From NCBI RefSeq assembly GCF_030159995.1, contig NZ_BSNM01000026.1:62001-126000 (forward strand): a DNA stretch of 64,000 nucleotides, written 5' to 3'. The notes under the pieces were generated by a model that was not told the origin of the DNA, searched no databases, and was given only the letters and a program-made list of their open reading frames with translations. Each line of letters begins with the position of its first letter. Position 1 is the stretch's first letter. Below, in pieces: positions 56,524 through 64,000 of this stretch. This stretch comes from Litoribrevibacter albus (GTDB lineage Bacteria > Pseudomonadota > Gammaproteobacteria > Pseudomonadales > Litoribrevibacteraceae). A program made the position numbers and the translations under genes.

Positions 56524-56538
56524 TTCATTAATATTGAA
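56524..56538. promoter_or_regulatory. Candidate LysR binding site
   Basis: TTCATTAATATTGAA is a near-palindrome (TTCA/TGAA outer arms) in the 136-bp EamA/LysR spacer, with further AT-rich TTAATATTCA copies 12 bp on. It fits the T-N11-A layout of LysR boxes. Confidence 0.45.
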
Positions 56539-56612
56539 TTATTAAGAATTTAATATTCACTAAATATGAATGAGTGTTGCATTTTCTAACGCCATTGAAT
56601 GGGAGTACGAGC

Positions 56613-57482
56613 GTGGAACTGTCTGATCTTAAAGTGTTTTGTGCGGTGGCTGAGCAGGGAGGGGTGATCCGGGCGGCGGAGCAGTTGCACCGGGTGCCTT
56701 CCAACGTTACGGCTCGTATTCAGAAGTTGGAATCAGAGCTGGGCCGGTCTTTGTTTCACCGAGATAGAAACCGCCTCAAAATCTCGCCCGCCGGGGAGCA
56801 GTTACTCAGCTACGCCAAGCGGATTTTATCCCTGGCGGATCAGGCGATAGAGCAGTTCAGCAGTGATCAACCCTCTGGCGTATTAAGAGTAGGGTCGATG
56901 GAAGCCGTGGCGGCTTCTCGATTGAGTGCAATTCTGTATGAGTATCATACGGCGTATCCTGATGTTTCATTAGAAGTGAAGACCCGGCCAACGGGAGATT
57001 TGATCGAGTTTGTCTTGAACGGTCAGCTGGATGTAGCACTGGTGGCTGATCCTAATGCCGATGAACGATTGGAACGTATGCCTGTCTTTAAAGAAACGCT
57101 GGTGCTGGTGTCTGAAAAGAGCATGACGGATATTTCCGATCCTTCACAACTGGGCGTTGAGCCTACATTACTTGGGTTCAGTAATCAGTGCGCCTATCGT
57201 AATCGTTTGACGCAATGGGTCAAGCAAGTGAATTTGGTGGCTAAGGTGGTGGAAATTAATTCCTATCACACCTTGCTGAATTGTGTCACAGCAGGGATGG
57301 GTGTCGGTTTGGTGCCTGAGAAACTGCTGGAGTTATACCCTTTCGCCAAGGATTTAAGAACTCATCCATTACCTGACAACCTGGCGACAACGATCACCAC
57401 CGCAATCTGGCGGAAGGATTCGTCGCGCCCCAGCGTCAGTGCCTATTTAGACATTCTCAAAGGGGCATCAAACCTAACTTAA
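56613..57482 (+). CDS. LysR-family transcriptional regulator
   Basis: 289 residues from a GTG start at 56613 with GGGAG 7 nt upstream; the in-frame upstream ATG at 56574 adds 13 residues not typical of LysR. HTH in residues 1-60 (LKVFCAVAEQGGVIRAAEQLHRVPSNVTARIQKLESELGRSLFHR), effector domain after ~90 (GVLRVGSMEAVAASRL). The 'VPSNVT' helix is typical of the group that regulates adjacent EamA transporters. Likely represses or activates the gene at 55463. Confidence 0.88.
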   Translation: MELSDLKVFCAVAEQGGVIRAAEQLHRVPSNVTARIQKLESELGRSLFHRDRNRLKISPAGEQLLSYAKRILSLADQAIEQFSSDQPSGVLRVGSMEAVAASRLSAILYEYHTAYPDVSLEVKTRPTGDLIEFVLNGQLDVALVADPNADERLERMPVFKETLVLVSEKSMTDISDPSQLGVEPTLLGFSNQCAYRNRLTQWVKQVNLVAKVVEINSYHTLLNCVTAGMGVGLVPEKLLELYPFAKDLRTHPLPDNLATTITTAIWRKDSSRPSVSAYLDILKGASNLT

Positions 57483-57495
57483 GGTCGCATCACAC

Positions 57496-57546
57496 TCTGG
57501 TTACAAGGATATTCTGGTTACAAGGATATTCTGGTTACAAGGATAT
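57496..57546. repeat. Three perfect 17-bp tandem repeats
   Basis: The unit TCTGGTTACAAGGATAT occurs three times, followed by a partial fourth (TCTGGCTAC). It lies between the LysR and SnoaL-like genes, which converge. Confidence 0.95.
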
Positions 57547-57551
57547 TCTGG

Positions 57552-58058
57552 CTACTGTGAGTATTCTGGATGCTTTTTGATGAAATGGCTCAGGTTGGTA
57601 TTTGCCATTGTTTGTACTTTATTTCGGAAGAAACCACTCCAACCTAATAGGTAGGCGGGTAAACCAACGGCCTGACGACTCCAGCGCCAGAAATCAAACG
57701 TGTCCTTGTGGCGATAAATTTTGCCGTCCTTGAATTCGAATTGGGCATCAATGATGTTGTGGACGAAACGGCCTGTTTGGCTGAAGGTGTATTTGGGTTC
57801 CCAGTGGGCGGTGATCTGGCCAGCGTTATCATCGACTGAAAAAGTCAGCGTTAAATCGGTGCCTCGTGTGACTAGCATATGCCACATAGCCGCGATCTCT
57901 TTGCCTCTCAGTTGAAAGGCTTCGTCTTCAAAGTAAGCGTCCGGGTGATAACAGTCTGCCATCGTCTGATAATCTTTGTTTTGAAACGCGGTGTAAAACC
58001 GATCAATCAGTGCTTTATGTTCACCAATGTCGGAGGTGTGTGTGTTGGCCATGTTCAT
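57552..58058 (-). CDS. SnoaL-like (NTF2 superfamily) protein
   Basis: 168 residues from the ATG at 58058, with AAGGAG 7 nt upstream. KALIDRFYTAFQNKDYQTMADCYHPDAYFEDEAFQLRGKEIAAMW is the NTF2/SnoaL fold opening, and GRFVHNIIDAQFEFKDGKIYRHKDTFDFWRWSRQA the second half. Such proteins bind or isomerise small hydrophobic ligands; no ligand can be read. Divergent from the AraC regulator with a 109-bp spacer, suggesting it is that regulator's target. Confidence 0.8.
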   Translation of the reverse strand: MNMANTHTSDIGEHKALIDRFYTAFQNKDYQTMADCYHPDAYFEDEAFQLRGKEIAAMWHMLVTRGTDLTLTFSVDDNAGQITAHWEPKYTFSQTGRFVHNIIDAQFEFKDGKIYRHKDTFDFWRWSRQAVGLPAYLLGWSGFFRNKVQTMANTNLSHFIKKHPEYSQ

Positions 58059-58167
58059 TGTGTGCTCCTTAGAATTTGACTTCATACAGTCTAGCTCTTG
58101 TGTTTCTATTTAATAAGTGACATAAAAGACAACTTAGGTAGCTGAATAAGTCATGTGAAGATAATTT

Positions 58168-59121
58168 ATGAAATCCATAGCTGTACTAGCTCCGAAAGGG
58201 TGTCCATTGACGTCGGTGTCCGGCCCTCTGGAAATGCTGATGCTCGCCAACGCTCGTAGCGAGAGAACACGACGATTGGAGTTGGCGTTGGTGTCGGCAG
58301 ATACCGCTGCAATTGCTTGTCAGGGCGGATTTCAGCTACAGGGGCACATCGGATTGGATGACCAGACCCAATACGACTGTGTGGTGATCGGGGCCATTGG
58401 TCCGCCGAACAAGGAGTCGCTGTCTTTTGATCCGGCTACCGTGCAATGGTTAATTCGTCAGCATCAAGGCGGTGCACGCTTAGTGAGCATTTGTACGGGG
58501 GCCTTTCTGCTGGCCGCAACTGGTTTACTGGACGGGCGACGGGCTACGACGCATTGGGCGATGGCCTCTGTATTCACTCAACTTTATCCTCTGGTGCTAT
58601 TAGATCCTGCTCAAATGGTTACTATGGATCAGACCCTGTGGTGCTCAGGCGGTGCCAGCAGTTATCAGGACATCACCTTGCTGTTAATCCGGGACTACTA
58701 TGGTGATGCGGTTGCCGAGCAAGTCGCCAAGCTGGTTTTGATTGATTTAGATCGCACCAGTCAGTTGAAATACATGCACTTTATCCCGGCACGACAGCAT
58801 CAGGACGAAATCATTCATCAGGTTCAAAATCGCCTGGAAGAAGATTGGCGTTCGGCGTCTGTGGTGTCATTGGCGGAGGGCGTTCATCTCAGTGAACGGC
58901 AATTCAAGCGCCGCTTTAAACAAGCCACAGGGTTATCACCACTGGAATATCTTCAAGCGGTTCGTATCGAACATGCCAAACGCGCCTTGGCTCACTCCCA
59001 AACCGGAATCGAACAAGTAGCTCTGTCGGTTGGCTACGAAGACGTTCGCTTCTTTCGTAAGCTATTCAAACGTCAGGTGGGGGTTTCTCCTTCAGAGTTT
59101 CGCGATAAAAGCCGTTTTTAA
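58168..59121 (+). CDS. GlxA-family AraC-type transcriptional regulator
   Basis: 317 residues. The N-terminal DJ-1/PfpI domain (~1-185) has CTGAFLLAATGLLDGRRATTHW; its nucleophile-like Cys lies in VSICTGAFL. The C-terminal AraC HTH pair (~215-315) contains LSERQFKRRFKQATGLSPLEYLQAVRIEHAKRAL and VGYEDVRFFRKLFKRQVGVSPSEFR. Amidase-domain AraC regulators usually sense small metabolites. It faces the SnoaL-like gene. Confidence 0.92.
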   Translation: MKSIAVLAPKGCPLTSVSGPLEMLMLANARSERTRRLELALVSADTAAIACQGGFQLQGHIGLDDQTQYDCVVIGAIGPPNKESLSFDPATVQWLIRQHQGGARLVSICTGAFLLAATGLLDGRRATTHWAMASVFTQLYPLVLLDPAQMVTMDQTLWCSGGASSYQDITLLLIRDYYGDAVAEQVAKLVLIDLDRTSQLKYMHFIPARQHQDEIIHQVQNRLEEDWRSASVVSLAEGVHLSERQFKRRFKQATGLSPLEYLQAVRIEHAKRALAHSQTGIEQVALSVGYEDVRFFRKLFKRQVGVSPSEFRDKSRF

Positions 59122-59410
59122 GGAATCCAGTGCTTGGCTTGTGAGATTTTGGCTAATACCGTGTTAGGAAAATACAGTAAGTTTCTCTGAGTCCGAGCTA
59201 TCTTTTTCCTTGTTGTTCTCTTTATTGTCCCTCTCTGAAAGATGCGTCGTTTGCCCGGCTGTGCTTATTTGTGGCGCCGATAGTCTCATAGGTTTGTCGA
59301 GAATGTAGTTGCCATAAGGGTCACTCGTTATTGCGTTTGATAAAAGTTTGCGTGAATTGTGCTGCTGGAAAAACCCCTTGCCCTAAACCAGACTTATAAC
59401 ATTACTTAGG
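59122..59410. other. Gene-poor spacer with a minus-strand open frame
   Basis: No standard gene. A minus-strand frame open from 59382 to a TAA at 59164 (72 codons) reads as ordinary-looking residues (SDPYGNYILDKPMRLS) but has only an internal ATG at 59293; it may be a decayed gene or chance. Confidence 0.3.
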
Positions 59411-59481
59411 CGTAGTTTGCCTGAGAAAGCCTCAGGGAGGCAGGTGACCCCAAAACTACAGCGATATGGAGCAGCTAAGGA
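59411..59481 (+). promoter_or_regulatory. Structured leader of the SBP-GGDEF operon
   Basis: Outer stem GTAGTTT (59412-59418) with AAACTAC (59453-59459) encloses the hairpin CCTGAG/CTCAGG (59420-59436, loop AAAGC) and a GGCAGGTGACCCC segment. The stretch then runs into CTAAGGA just before the ATG at 59482. It resembles a riboswitch-like element, but does not match the GEMM, TPP, cobalamin or glycine consensus I can recall. Function is open. Confidence 0.4.
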
Positions 59482-60540
59482 ATGCAAACCGAGATAGGCA
59501 CATCGAAACATCAGCGTTTCATTCGAATTGGGGCGGTGATACTGAGTGTTTTCGTACTGATAGGCGTGGTGTTTTTCGCTACTAAGCAGGGGGCAAATCT
59601 GGATGTGCCTGCTATTCGAATTGCTGTGTCGAAAACCCCCTTATCTGCCCCTGTGTTCATTGCTGATGAAATGGGATTCTTCGATGAGTATTGCTCGGAG
59701 GTCGAGCTAATTGAGGTTGTGGGCGGACGGCGTAGTTTTGAAAAGATGGCGTCCGGTCAGGCTGACTTTGCCACAAGCTCTGATTCTGTGATTGTTTATA
59801 AATCCTTTGCACGGTCTGACTTTGTTACCTTGGCCAGCTTTGTTCATGCCGATAATGATGTGAAGTTTATTACCCGTGAAGATATGTCGTTGGTGCAGGG
59901 AAAAGACTTCCGATATCGGAAAATAGCTGTGACCAAAGGTACTGCCAGTGAATATTTTTTAAGTACCTATTTAGCTCTGGAAGGGGTTGATAGAAGCGAG
60001 GTTACATTGGTTGATACACCGCCGGACAAAATTCCTGACGTTCTGGCCTCTGGCGAAGTGGATGCCATTGCACCGTGGGAACCCTATGGATACAAAACGG
60101 TTCAATTGTTAAAAGGTACGGCCAATGTCTTGCCGACAAAGAATTTGTATTCCTTGAGTTTCAATTTAATTGGATCTAAATCGAATGTTCAGTCCCAGCC
60201 TCAAAAAGCAGAATGTGTATTGCATGCATTAAGTGATGCCATTGATTACATCTCTGGCAATCATTCAAAGACTCAGGAGGTCATTGGGCGGCGGTTGAAT
60301 CTGGAAAACGACTTCATTTTTTGGATCTGGCCTGATTATATTTTCAAACTTTCCTTGAATAGATCCTTGATCATGGGGCTGCAAAGTCAGGCCGAGTGGG
60401 TTGTTCAATCAGGTGTGATCAAAGATAGGGGGGTTCCTGATTTTAAGGAGGTAGTGAACCCGACTCCGTTGGCGAAAGTTAAACCCGAAGCGGTTTCCTT
60501 GCTGATTCAACGATCCTTGAGTGCTGTGTCTGAAAATTAG
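59482..60540 (+). CDS. Membrane-anchored SBP (NMT1/SsuA-like) sensor protein
   Basis: 352 residues. A TM anchor (~15-35: AVILSVFVLIGVVFFATKQ) is followed by a substrate-binding fold of the NMT1/THI5/SsuA type: IRIAVSKTPLSAPVFIADEMGFFDEY, VEVGG..FEKMASGQADFA, FDFWxW-like end. No ABC permease or ATPase is present. It is followed 23 bp later by a GGDEF protein, so the pair probably works as a ligand sensor plus diguanylate cyclase. Confidence 0.8.
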   Translation: MQTEIGTSKHQRFIRIGAVILSVFVLIGVVFFATKQGANLDVPAIRIAVSKTPLSAPVFIADEMGFFDEYCSEVELIEVVGGRRSFEKMASGQADFATSSDSVIVYKSFARSDFVTLASFVHADNDVKFITREDMSLVQGKDFRYRKIAVTKGTASEYFLSTYLALEGVDRSEVTLVDTPPDKIPDVLASGEVDAIAPWEPYGYKTVQLLKGTANVLPTKNLYSLSFNLIGSKSNVQSQPQKAECVLHALSDAIDYISGNHSKTQEVIGRRLNLENDFIFWIWPDYIFKLSLNRSLIMGLQSQAEWVVQSGVIKDRGVPDFKEVVNPTPLAKVKPEAVSLLIQRSLSAVSEN

Positions 60541-60563
60541 AGAACCTTTATGAGATCACTTGA

Positions 60564-61868
60564 ATGAAGCTAAGAACACAACTGTTTATCTTTCCTATGG
60601 GCGTGGTCTTTATCACCGTTTGTATCTTTATCAGTTTGATGTGGATTTGGAGGCAGTCGGATTCTGTATTGGAACGAGAAGAGTATGTTGCTGAAATTCA
60701 CTCTCTGGTTGGGCAGCTTGAAAGCAATTTATTACTGTATGAAGAAAATCCTACCCGAGCTTATATCTATCGCTGGGAGGAACGGCATAAGCAATTGACG
60801 ATGGTGTTGCACCATTCACCTACCTTGCCGTCGGATCAGCAAACGCTGCTCAACAGCATCAAAGGTTTAAATCGTGGTTTGAACGTTCTGTTTGAACGTT
60901 TGCAGTACTTATCCCGTAATTCGACGCCTGAAACCGATGCCTTGAGACGGCACTTCAAAGACAAGTTGGTGACACAGTTAGAAACCATTGTGGAAGACTC
61001 GAAGCAGCTGGTGGTGATGGCCCGTCAATCCCTTCGGGACAGCCAGTTAAATCAGATCATTATGATAGGGAGTATTTTGCTCATTGGTGCCCTGCTTTTG
61101 TCTTTGTTGGCGATGAGCTTGTCGGTTCGAATCAGGAATTATCTTGATCTCTTGAAGGGCGGTATTAAAGCGCTAGAGGCAGGTAATTTTAGTAATAAGT
61201 TAACGAGTGCCGGTGAAGATGAGTTCTGTGAGTTCATTAATGAATTCAATCAAATGCAGAAAACATTGGAAGAGACCACCATTTCCCGGGATGCGTTACA
61301 GAAAGAGATTGATCAACGCACTTATGCCTTAAAGCACATTGCCAGTACTGATCCTCTCACGCAAGTCTCTAATCGCCGAAAACTCATGGAGCAGGCGGAG
61401 CTTGAAATGGCCCGAGCTTCCAGACACAAGTCGCCTTTATCTTTGCTCTTGATCGATGCGGATCATTTCAAAAAAATTAACGATAGCTATGGTCATGCTG
61501 TGGGTGATCAGGTGTTGATTCACTTGTGTCGTTTGAGTGAAGCCGTTATGCGGGAGAACGATCTAATTGCTCGTTACGGTGGGGAAGAATTTGTGATTTT
61601 ATTACCTCACACGGACTTGTCTGGTGCGGGCGAGTTAGCGGGTCGTATTCAACAACGTTTGAAAGATCAACCTTTTAAACATGAAGGGCAGGTTATTCCG
61701 ATCACCATCAGTGTTGGTGTAGCCAGCTACACCTATGATCAAAGTTTTGCGGATTTGATTGCCCAGGCTGACAGAGCCTTATATCAAGCGAAGCAGTCTG
61801 GCCGGAATTGCATCCGGCTCTCTGAACCGAAGGTGGTGCTCCCGGCTTCGGATCAGAGTCTTCATTAG
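60564..61868 (+). CDS. HAMP-GGDEF diguanylate cyclase
   Basis: 434 residues. TM1 at ~6-28, a ~130-residue periplasmic helical domain, TM2 at ~168-190, HAMP (~190-240: GGIKALEAGNFSNKLTSAGEDEF), a coiled coil (ISRDALQKEIDQRTYAL) and GGDEF with RYGGEEFVILLP and IDADHFKKINDSYGHAVGD. Active-site GGEEF is intact, so it should make c-di-GMP. The upstream SBP gene suggests the SBP reports a ligand to its periplasmic domain. Confidence 0.9.
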   Translation: MKLRTQLFIFPMGVVFITVCIFISLMWIWRQSDSVLEREEYVAEIHSLVGQLESNLLLYEENPTRAYIYRWEERHKQLTMVLHHSPTLPSDQQTLLNSIKGLNRGLNVLFERLQYLSRNSTPETDALRRHFKDKLVTQLETIVEDSKQLVVMARQSLRDSQLNQIIMIGSILLIGALLLSLLAMSLSVRIRNYLDLLKGGIKALEAGNFSNKLTSAGEDEFCEFINEFNQMQKTLEETTISRDALQKEIDQRTYALKHIASTDPLTQVSNRRKLMEQAELEMARASRHKSPLSLLLIDADHFKKINDSYGHAVGDQVLIHLCRLSEAVMRENDLIARYGGEEFVILLPHTDLSGAGELAGRIQQRLKDQPFKHEGQVIPITISVGVASYTYDQSFADLIAQADRALYQAKQSGRNCIRLSEPKVVLPASDQSLH

Positions 61869-61876
61869 ATTGAACA

Positions 61877-62299
61877 TCATGCATGTAAATTGCACCGGGC
61901 TTGGTTGTCCATCAAGGCATGTAAAACGTCCTGGCGGGCAATGACTCCCTCCAATTTGTCTCCCTCAACCACCGGGTACATCTCCGGTTTTTTATCCAAC
62001 ATGGCAATGGCCAGATCCACCACGCTGTCGGAAGGCGCAACCGTCACCAACTGATGATTCATAACATCACAGGCCAGGGCCGGTTGGTCACAGTGGTAAC
62101 TGGTTTTTAACAGGGTTTTGAGGCAGTCATATTCCGAAATGAAACCAATTAACCGCTGTTCCTGATCGACCACTGGCGCGCCGCTTAGGTGGTGTTCTTC
62201 AAGAATTTTAATTACTTCCAGAATCGGAGTGTCGCAGTGAATACGGGTGACGTTTTTCTCGGCGATGGATCGCATGTAGTGTCGTACGCTGTTGTTCAT
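61877..62299 (-). CDS. CBS-domain pair protein
   Basis: 140 residues containing two CBS motifs: THCDTPILEVIKILEEHHLSGAPVVDQEQRLIGFISEYDCLKTL and SDSVVDLAIAMLDKKPEMYPVVEGDKLEGVIARQDVLHAL. Free-standing CBS pairs bind adenine nucleotides and regulate partners. It converges on the GGDEF gene with 8 bp between; the 259-bp spacer upstream (62300-62558) is AT-rich and holds its promoter and that of the gene at 62559. Confidence 0.85.
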   Translation of the reverse strand: MNNSVRHYMRSIAEKNVTRIHCDTPILEVIKILEEHHLSGAPVVDQEQRLIGFISEYDCLKTLLKTSYHCDQPALACDVMNHQLVTVAPSDSVVDLAIAMLDKKPEMYPVVEGDKLEGVIARQDVLHALMDNQARCNLHA

Positions 62300-62558
62300 G
62301 GTTTCACCTACTGTCTCATGGCTGTTTTTTTTGGCGCTTACTATGTGGCCTATACGGACAGAGAATAGAGAGAAGTAATTTATAGTTAAAATTAAATAAA
62401 TCTATATTTGTAATAGGTGTAGGTTATTTTGTGTTGATTAACTACAGTTGATTATTCTGATTCTGAGAGAGTGTGTTCTGTTTTTGTATAAAGGTCGGTG
62501 ATCTGATTCCTTTAAGGAGTGTCTAGACTGAAAAAATGACCTTCGAAAAGGTGTACCA

Positions 62559-64000
62559 GTGAAAACCCTAGTCCACTCCCTGCTCAGATCCGCTCCACTA
62601 TTGGTTTTGATGAGCCCACAGGCCCAGGCTGTTGTTACCTACAACGGAACGGATGGCGTTCAGGCCAACATTTTCAACAGCAACAGTGTGCAGGTGTGTA
62701 CGGGCTGTCATAACAGTGCGCTGGTGGGGGCAGTGGCCCGGAGTTCGGCACCTGACGGTGTCAATTTTGATAACTACGCAGAAGCAACCGCCACGGTTTC
62801 CGATCTTGATTTTAGTGGCGTCATCGATGGCAATGATGCCAATCATGTGCGTGCTAGCTTTCGGGTGAACGCCGGCACTATGCCGCCCAATGGCGCGCTT
62901 AATACCACAGAGAAAAGTCTGATTGCGCAATGGGTCTCGGACGGCGGACTGGAAAATGCGGCTCCGGCGGCGACCACCAGTGCCGCCAGTTCAGTCAGTA
63001 AGTATCAGGCGACTTTCAATGGTTCTGTCTATGAGAACGGAGCAGATACGACGGTGACTTTTGCCTATGGCACCAGCTCGATGAGTCTCACCTCGAATAA
63101 GGCGGCCACGTCGCCTTCCGGTACGGGAGGGGGAATCAGTGCCGGGGCGGTTTCGGCCACTCAGACCAGTTTAAATTGCGGCACCACCTACTATTTTCGA
63201 TTGGAAGCCACAAATTCGGTGGGCAGTAACAATGGCTCGACTTTAAACTTTACCACCAGTGCCTGTAATGTGGCGCCGACCATTACCTCTACCGCCGGCA
63301 CGACGGCTACCGAAGATCAGCAATACAGCTATCAGCTCACCATTACCGACCCGGACGATAGTAACAATGGCACCGACCTGAGCTTCAGTCTCACCAATGA
63401 GCCAACCGGCATGACGGTGTCGACCACCGGATTGATCACCTGGACGCCGACAGAAGGGGTTACCAGTTCGGGTGCTGTCACCGTGACGGTGGCTGATGGC
63501 GGTGAAGATGGCGCCAGCTCGGACTCCGAAATTTTCACTGTCAGTGTCACCGCTGTGAACGATTCCCCCAGTATTACCTCAACTGCAGGCACCACGGCCA
63601 CCGAAGATCAGCAGTACAGCTATCAACTCACTGTGTCTGACCCGGACGATTCCAACAATGGCACGGATCTGAGCTTTTCGCTCACCAATGAGCCTTCGGG
63701 GATGGTGGTTTCAACCACGGGCTTGGTGACCTGGACTCCGACGGAAGGCGTGAGTTCATCAGGAGCGGTCACTGTGACGGTGGCCGATGGCGGTGAAGAT
63801 GGCGCTACCAGTGACAGCGAAATATTTACGGTCAGTGTAACGGCAGTGAATGACTCGCCAGCCATCACTTCAACAGCGGGCACCACCGCAACCGAAGACA
63901 TCGCTTACAGCTATCAAGTGACGGTGTCTGACCCGGACGACAGTAACAACGGCACGGATTTAAGTTTCTCTCTCACGAATCAACCTACGGGTATGACGGT
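62559..64000 (+). CDS. Large secreted protein, cytochrome-c-like head with cadherin/Ig-like repeats (3' end beyond window)
   Basis: Translated by hand from a GTG at 62559 with AAGGTG upstream; open to the window edge (480 residues visible). A signal peptide ends SPQAQA. Residues ~28-130 are a c-type cytochrome domain: VCTGCH haem site (near residue 48) and the Met-ligand segment GTMPPNGALNTTEKSLIAQW. Next is a fibronectin-like stretch (~135-235) and then 97-residue repeats ending FTVSVTAVND, of the He_PIG/cadherin-like type. Probably surface-exposed or secreted, adhesive and redox-linked; function inferred. Confidence 0.85.
   Translation, partial: MKTLVHSLLRSAPLLVLMSPQAQAVVTYNGTDGVQANIFNSNSVQVCTGCHNSALVGAVARSSAPDGVNFDNYAEATATVSDLDFSGVIDGNDANHVRASFRVNAGTMPPNGALNTTEKSLIAQWVSDGGLENAAPAATTSAASSVSKYQATFNGSVYENGADTTVTFAYGTSSMSLTSNKAATSPSGTGGGISAGAVSATQTSLNCGTTYYFRLEATNSVGSNNGSTLNFTTSACNVAPTITSTAGTTATEDQQYSYQLTITDPDDSNNGTDLSFSLTNEPTGMTVSTTGLITWTPTEGVTSSGAVTVTVADGGEDGASSDSEIFTVSVTAVNDSPSITSTAGTTATEDQQYSYQLTVSDPDDSNNGTDLSFSLTNEPSGMVVSTTGLVTWTPTEGVSSSGAVTVTVADGGEDGATSDSEIFTVSVTAVNDSPAITSTAGTTATEDIAYSYQVTVSDPDDSNNGTDLSFSLTNQPTGMT
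63273..64000 (+). repeat. 291-bp tandem repeats encoding 97-residue beta domains
   Basis: Equivalent positions at 63282, 63573 and 63864 are exactly 291 bp apart; each unit runs from AITSTAGTTATEDQ-like to TAVNDSP. The third unit is cut by the window. Near-identity of units at the DNA level points to recent duplication. Confidence 0.9.

Noticed and set aside
59411-59481. c-di-GMP (GEMM) or TPP riboswitch
   Set aside because: The leader precedes a GGDEF operon and an NMT1-type protein, but the conserved GEMM and TPP core sequences are absent.
63332-63901. Minus-strand Val/Thr/Ser-rich ORFs at the right end
   Set aside because: They are antisense shadows of the cadherin-like repeats on the plus strand.

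Overview
The window is 64 kb of chromosome from a marine-type gammaproteobacterium. The gene order dnaG-rpoD beside yqeY-rpsU and tsaD, the folB-folK pair, separate aceE and aceF genes with two lipoyl domains in aceF, a GlyGly-CTERM protease, many membrane and chemotaxis sensors and a moderate GC content all fit an Oceanospirillales/Alteromonadales-like bacterium. The genus cannot be fixed from the sequence alone. Layout: 1-7.4 kb carries endonuclease I (cut by the left edge), a hotdog-fold thioesterase, a LysR regulator, a candidate small RNA, a DUF523/DUF1722 protein, a TIGR01777 epimerase, ferrochelatase and a HIT protein. 7.4-15.3 kb carries a diguanylate cyclase, a two-gene RND efflux pump without its outer-membrane channel, a chemoreceptor and a DUF4136 lipoprotein. 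15.4-25.3 kb is core housekeeping: a CAU-anticodon tRNA, rpoD, dnaG, yqeY and rpsU on the minus strand, tsaD divergent, then plsY, folB, folK and a pteridine-reductase-like SDR. 25.4-27.7 kb is a lipoprotein/DUF4105 pair. 27.7-39.2 kb is an AT-richer accessory island. It holds a shortened DUF4393 (Abi-alpha) gene, a CoiA-like nuclease, an HExxH protein, several unknowns, a NERD nuclease-like protein, an OLD-family ATPase/nuclease, and an operon of two Cys-rich miniproteins, a membrane protein and a lipoprotein. That operon faces a WYL regulator across a spacer with a perfect 14-bp inverted repeat. In the island's minus-strand part, five spacers carry copies of a dispersed palindromic repeat in the same orientation as the genes, four of them just after a stop codon; a sixth spacer has a degenerate copy. 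This is a cassette-like layout that known feature types do not explain.

39.2-46 kb holds aceE and aceF (pyruvate dehydrogenase) and a large chemoreceptor. 46-52 kb holds a beta-barrel protein, a small secreted protein, a trypsin-like protease and a divergent DUF6502/DUF5666 pair; the protease/DUF6502 spacer has three copies of a 13-bp GGGAA-centred palindrome. 52-59 kb holds a metallopeptidase, an ABC exporter, a methyltransferase, a tautomerase, an EamA transporter divergent from a LysR gene, a SnoaL-like protein and a GlxA-type AraC regulator. 59.4-61.9 kb is a structured leader followed by a membrane-anchored solute-binding protein and a HAMP-GGDEF diguanylate cyclase, probably one signalling unit. 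The right end holds a CBS-domain protein and the start of a large secreted protein with a cytochrome-c-like head and 97-residue cadherin/Ig-like repeats, cut by the window edge.

The best candidates for something undescribed are the cassette-like repeat array with its nuclease-rich cargo (28.1-35.8 kb) and the WYL-linked Cys-rich miniprotein operon (35.8-38.0 kb).
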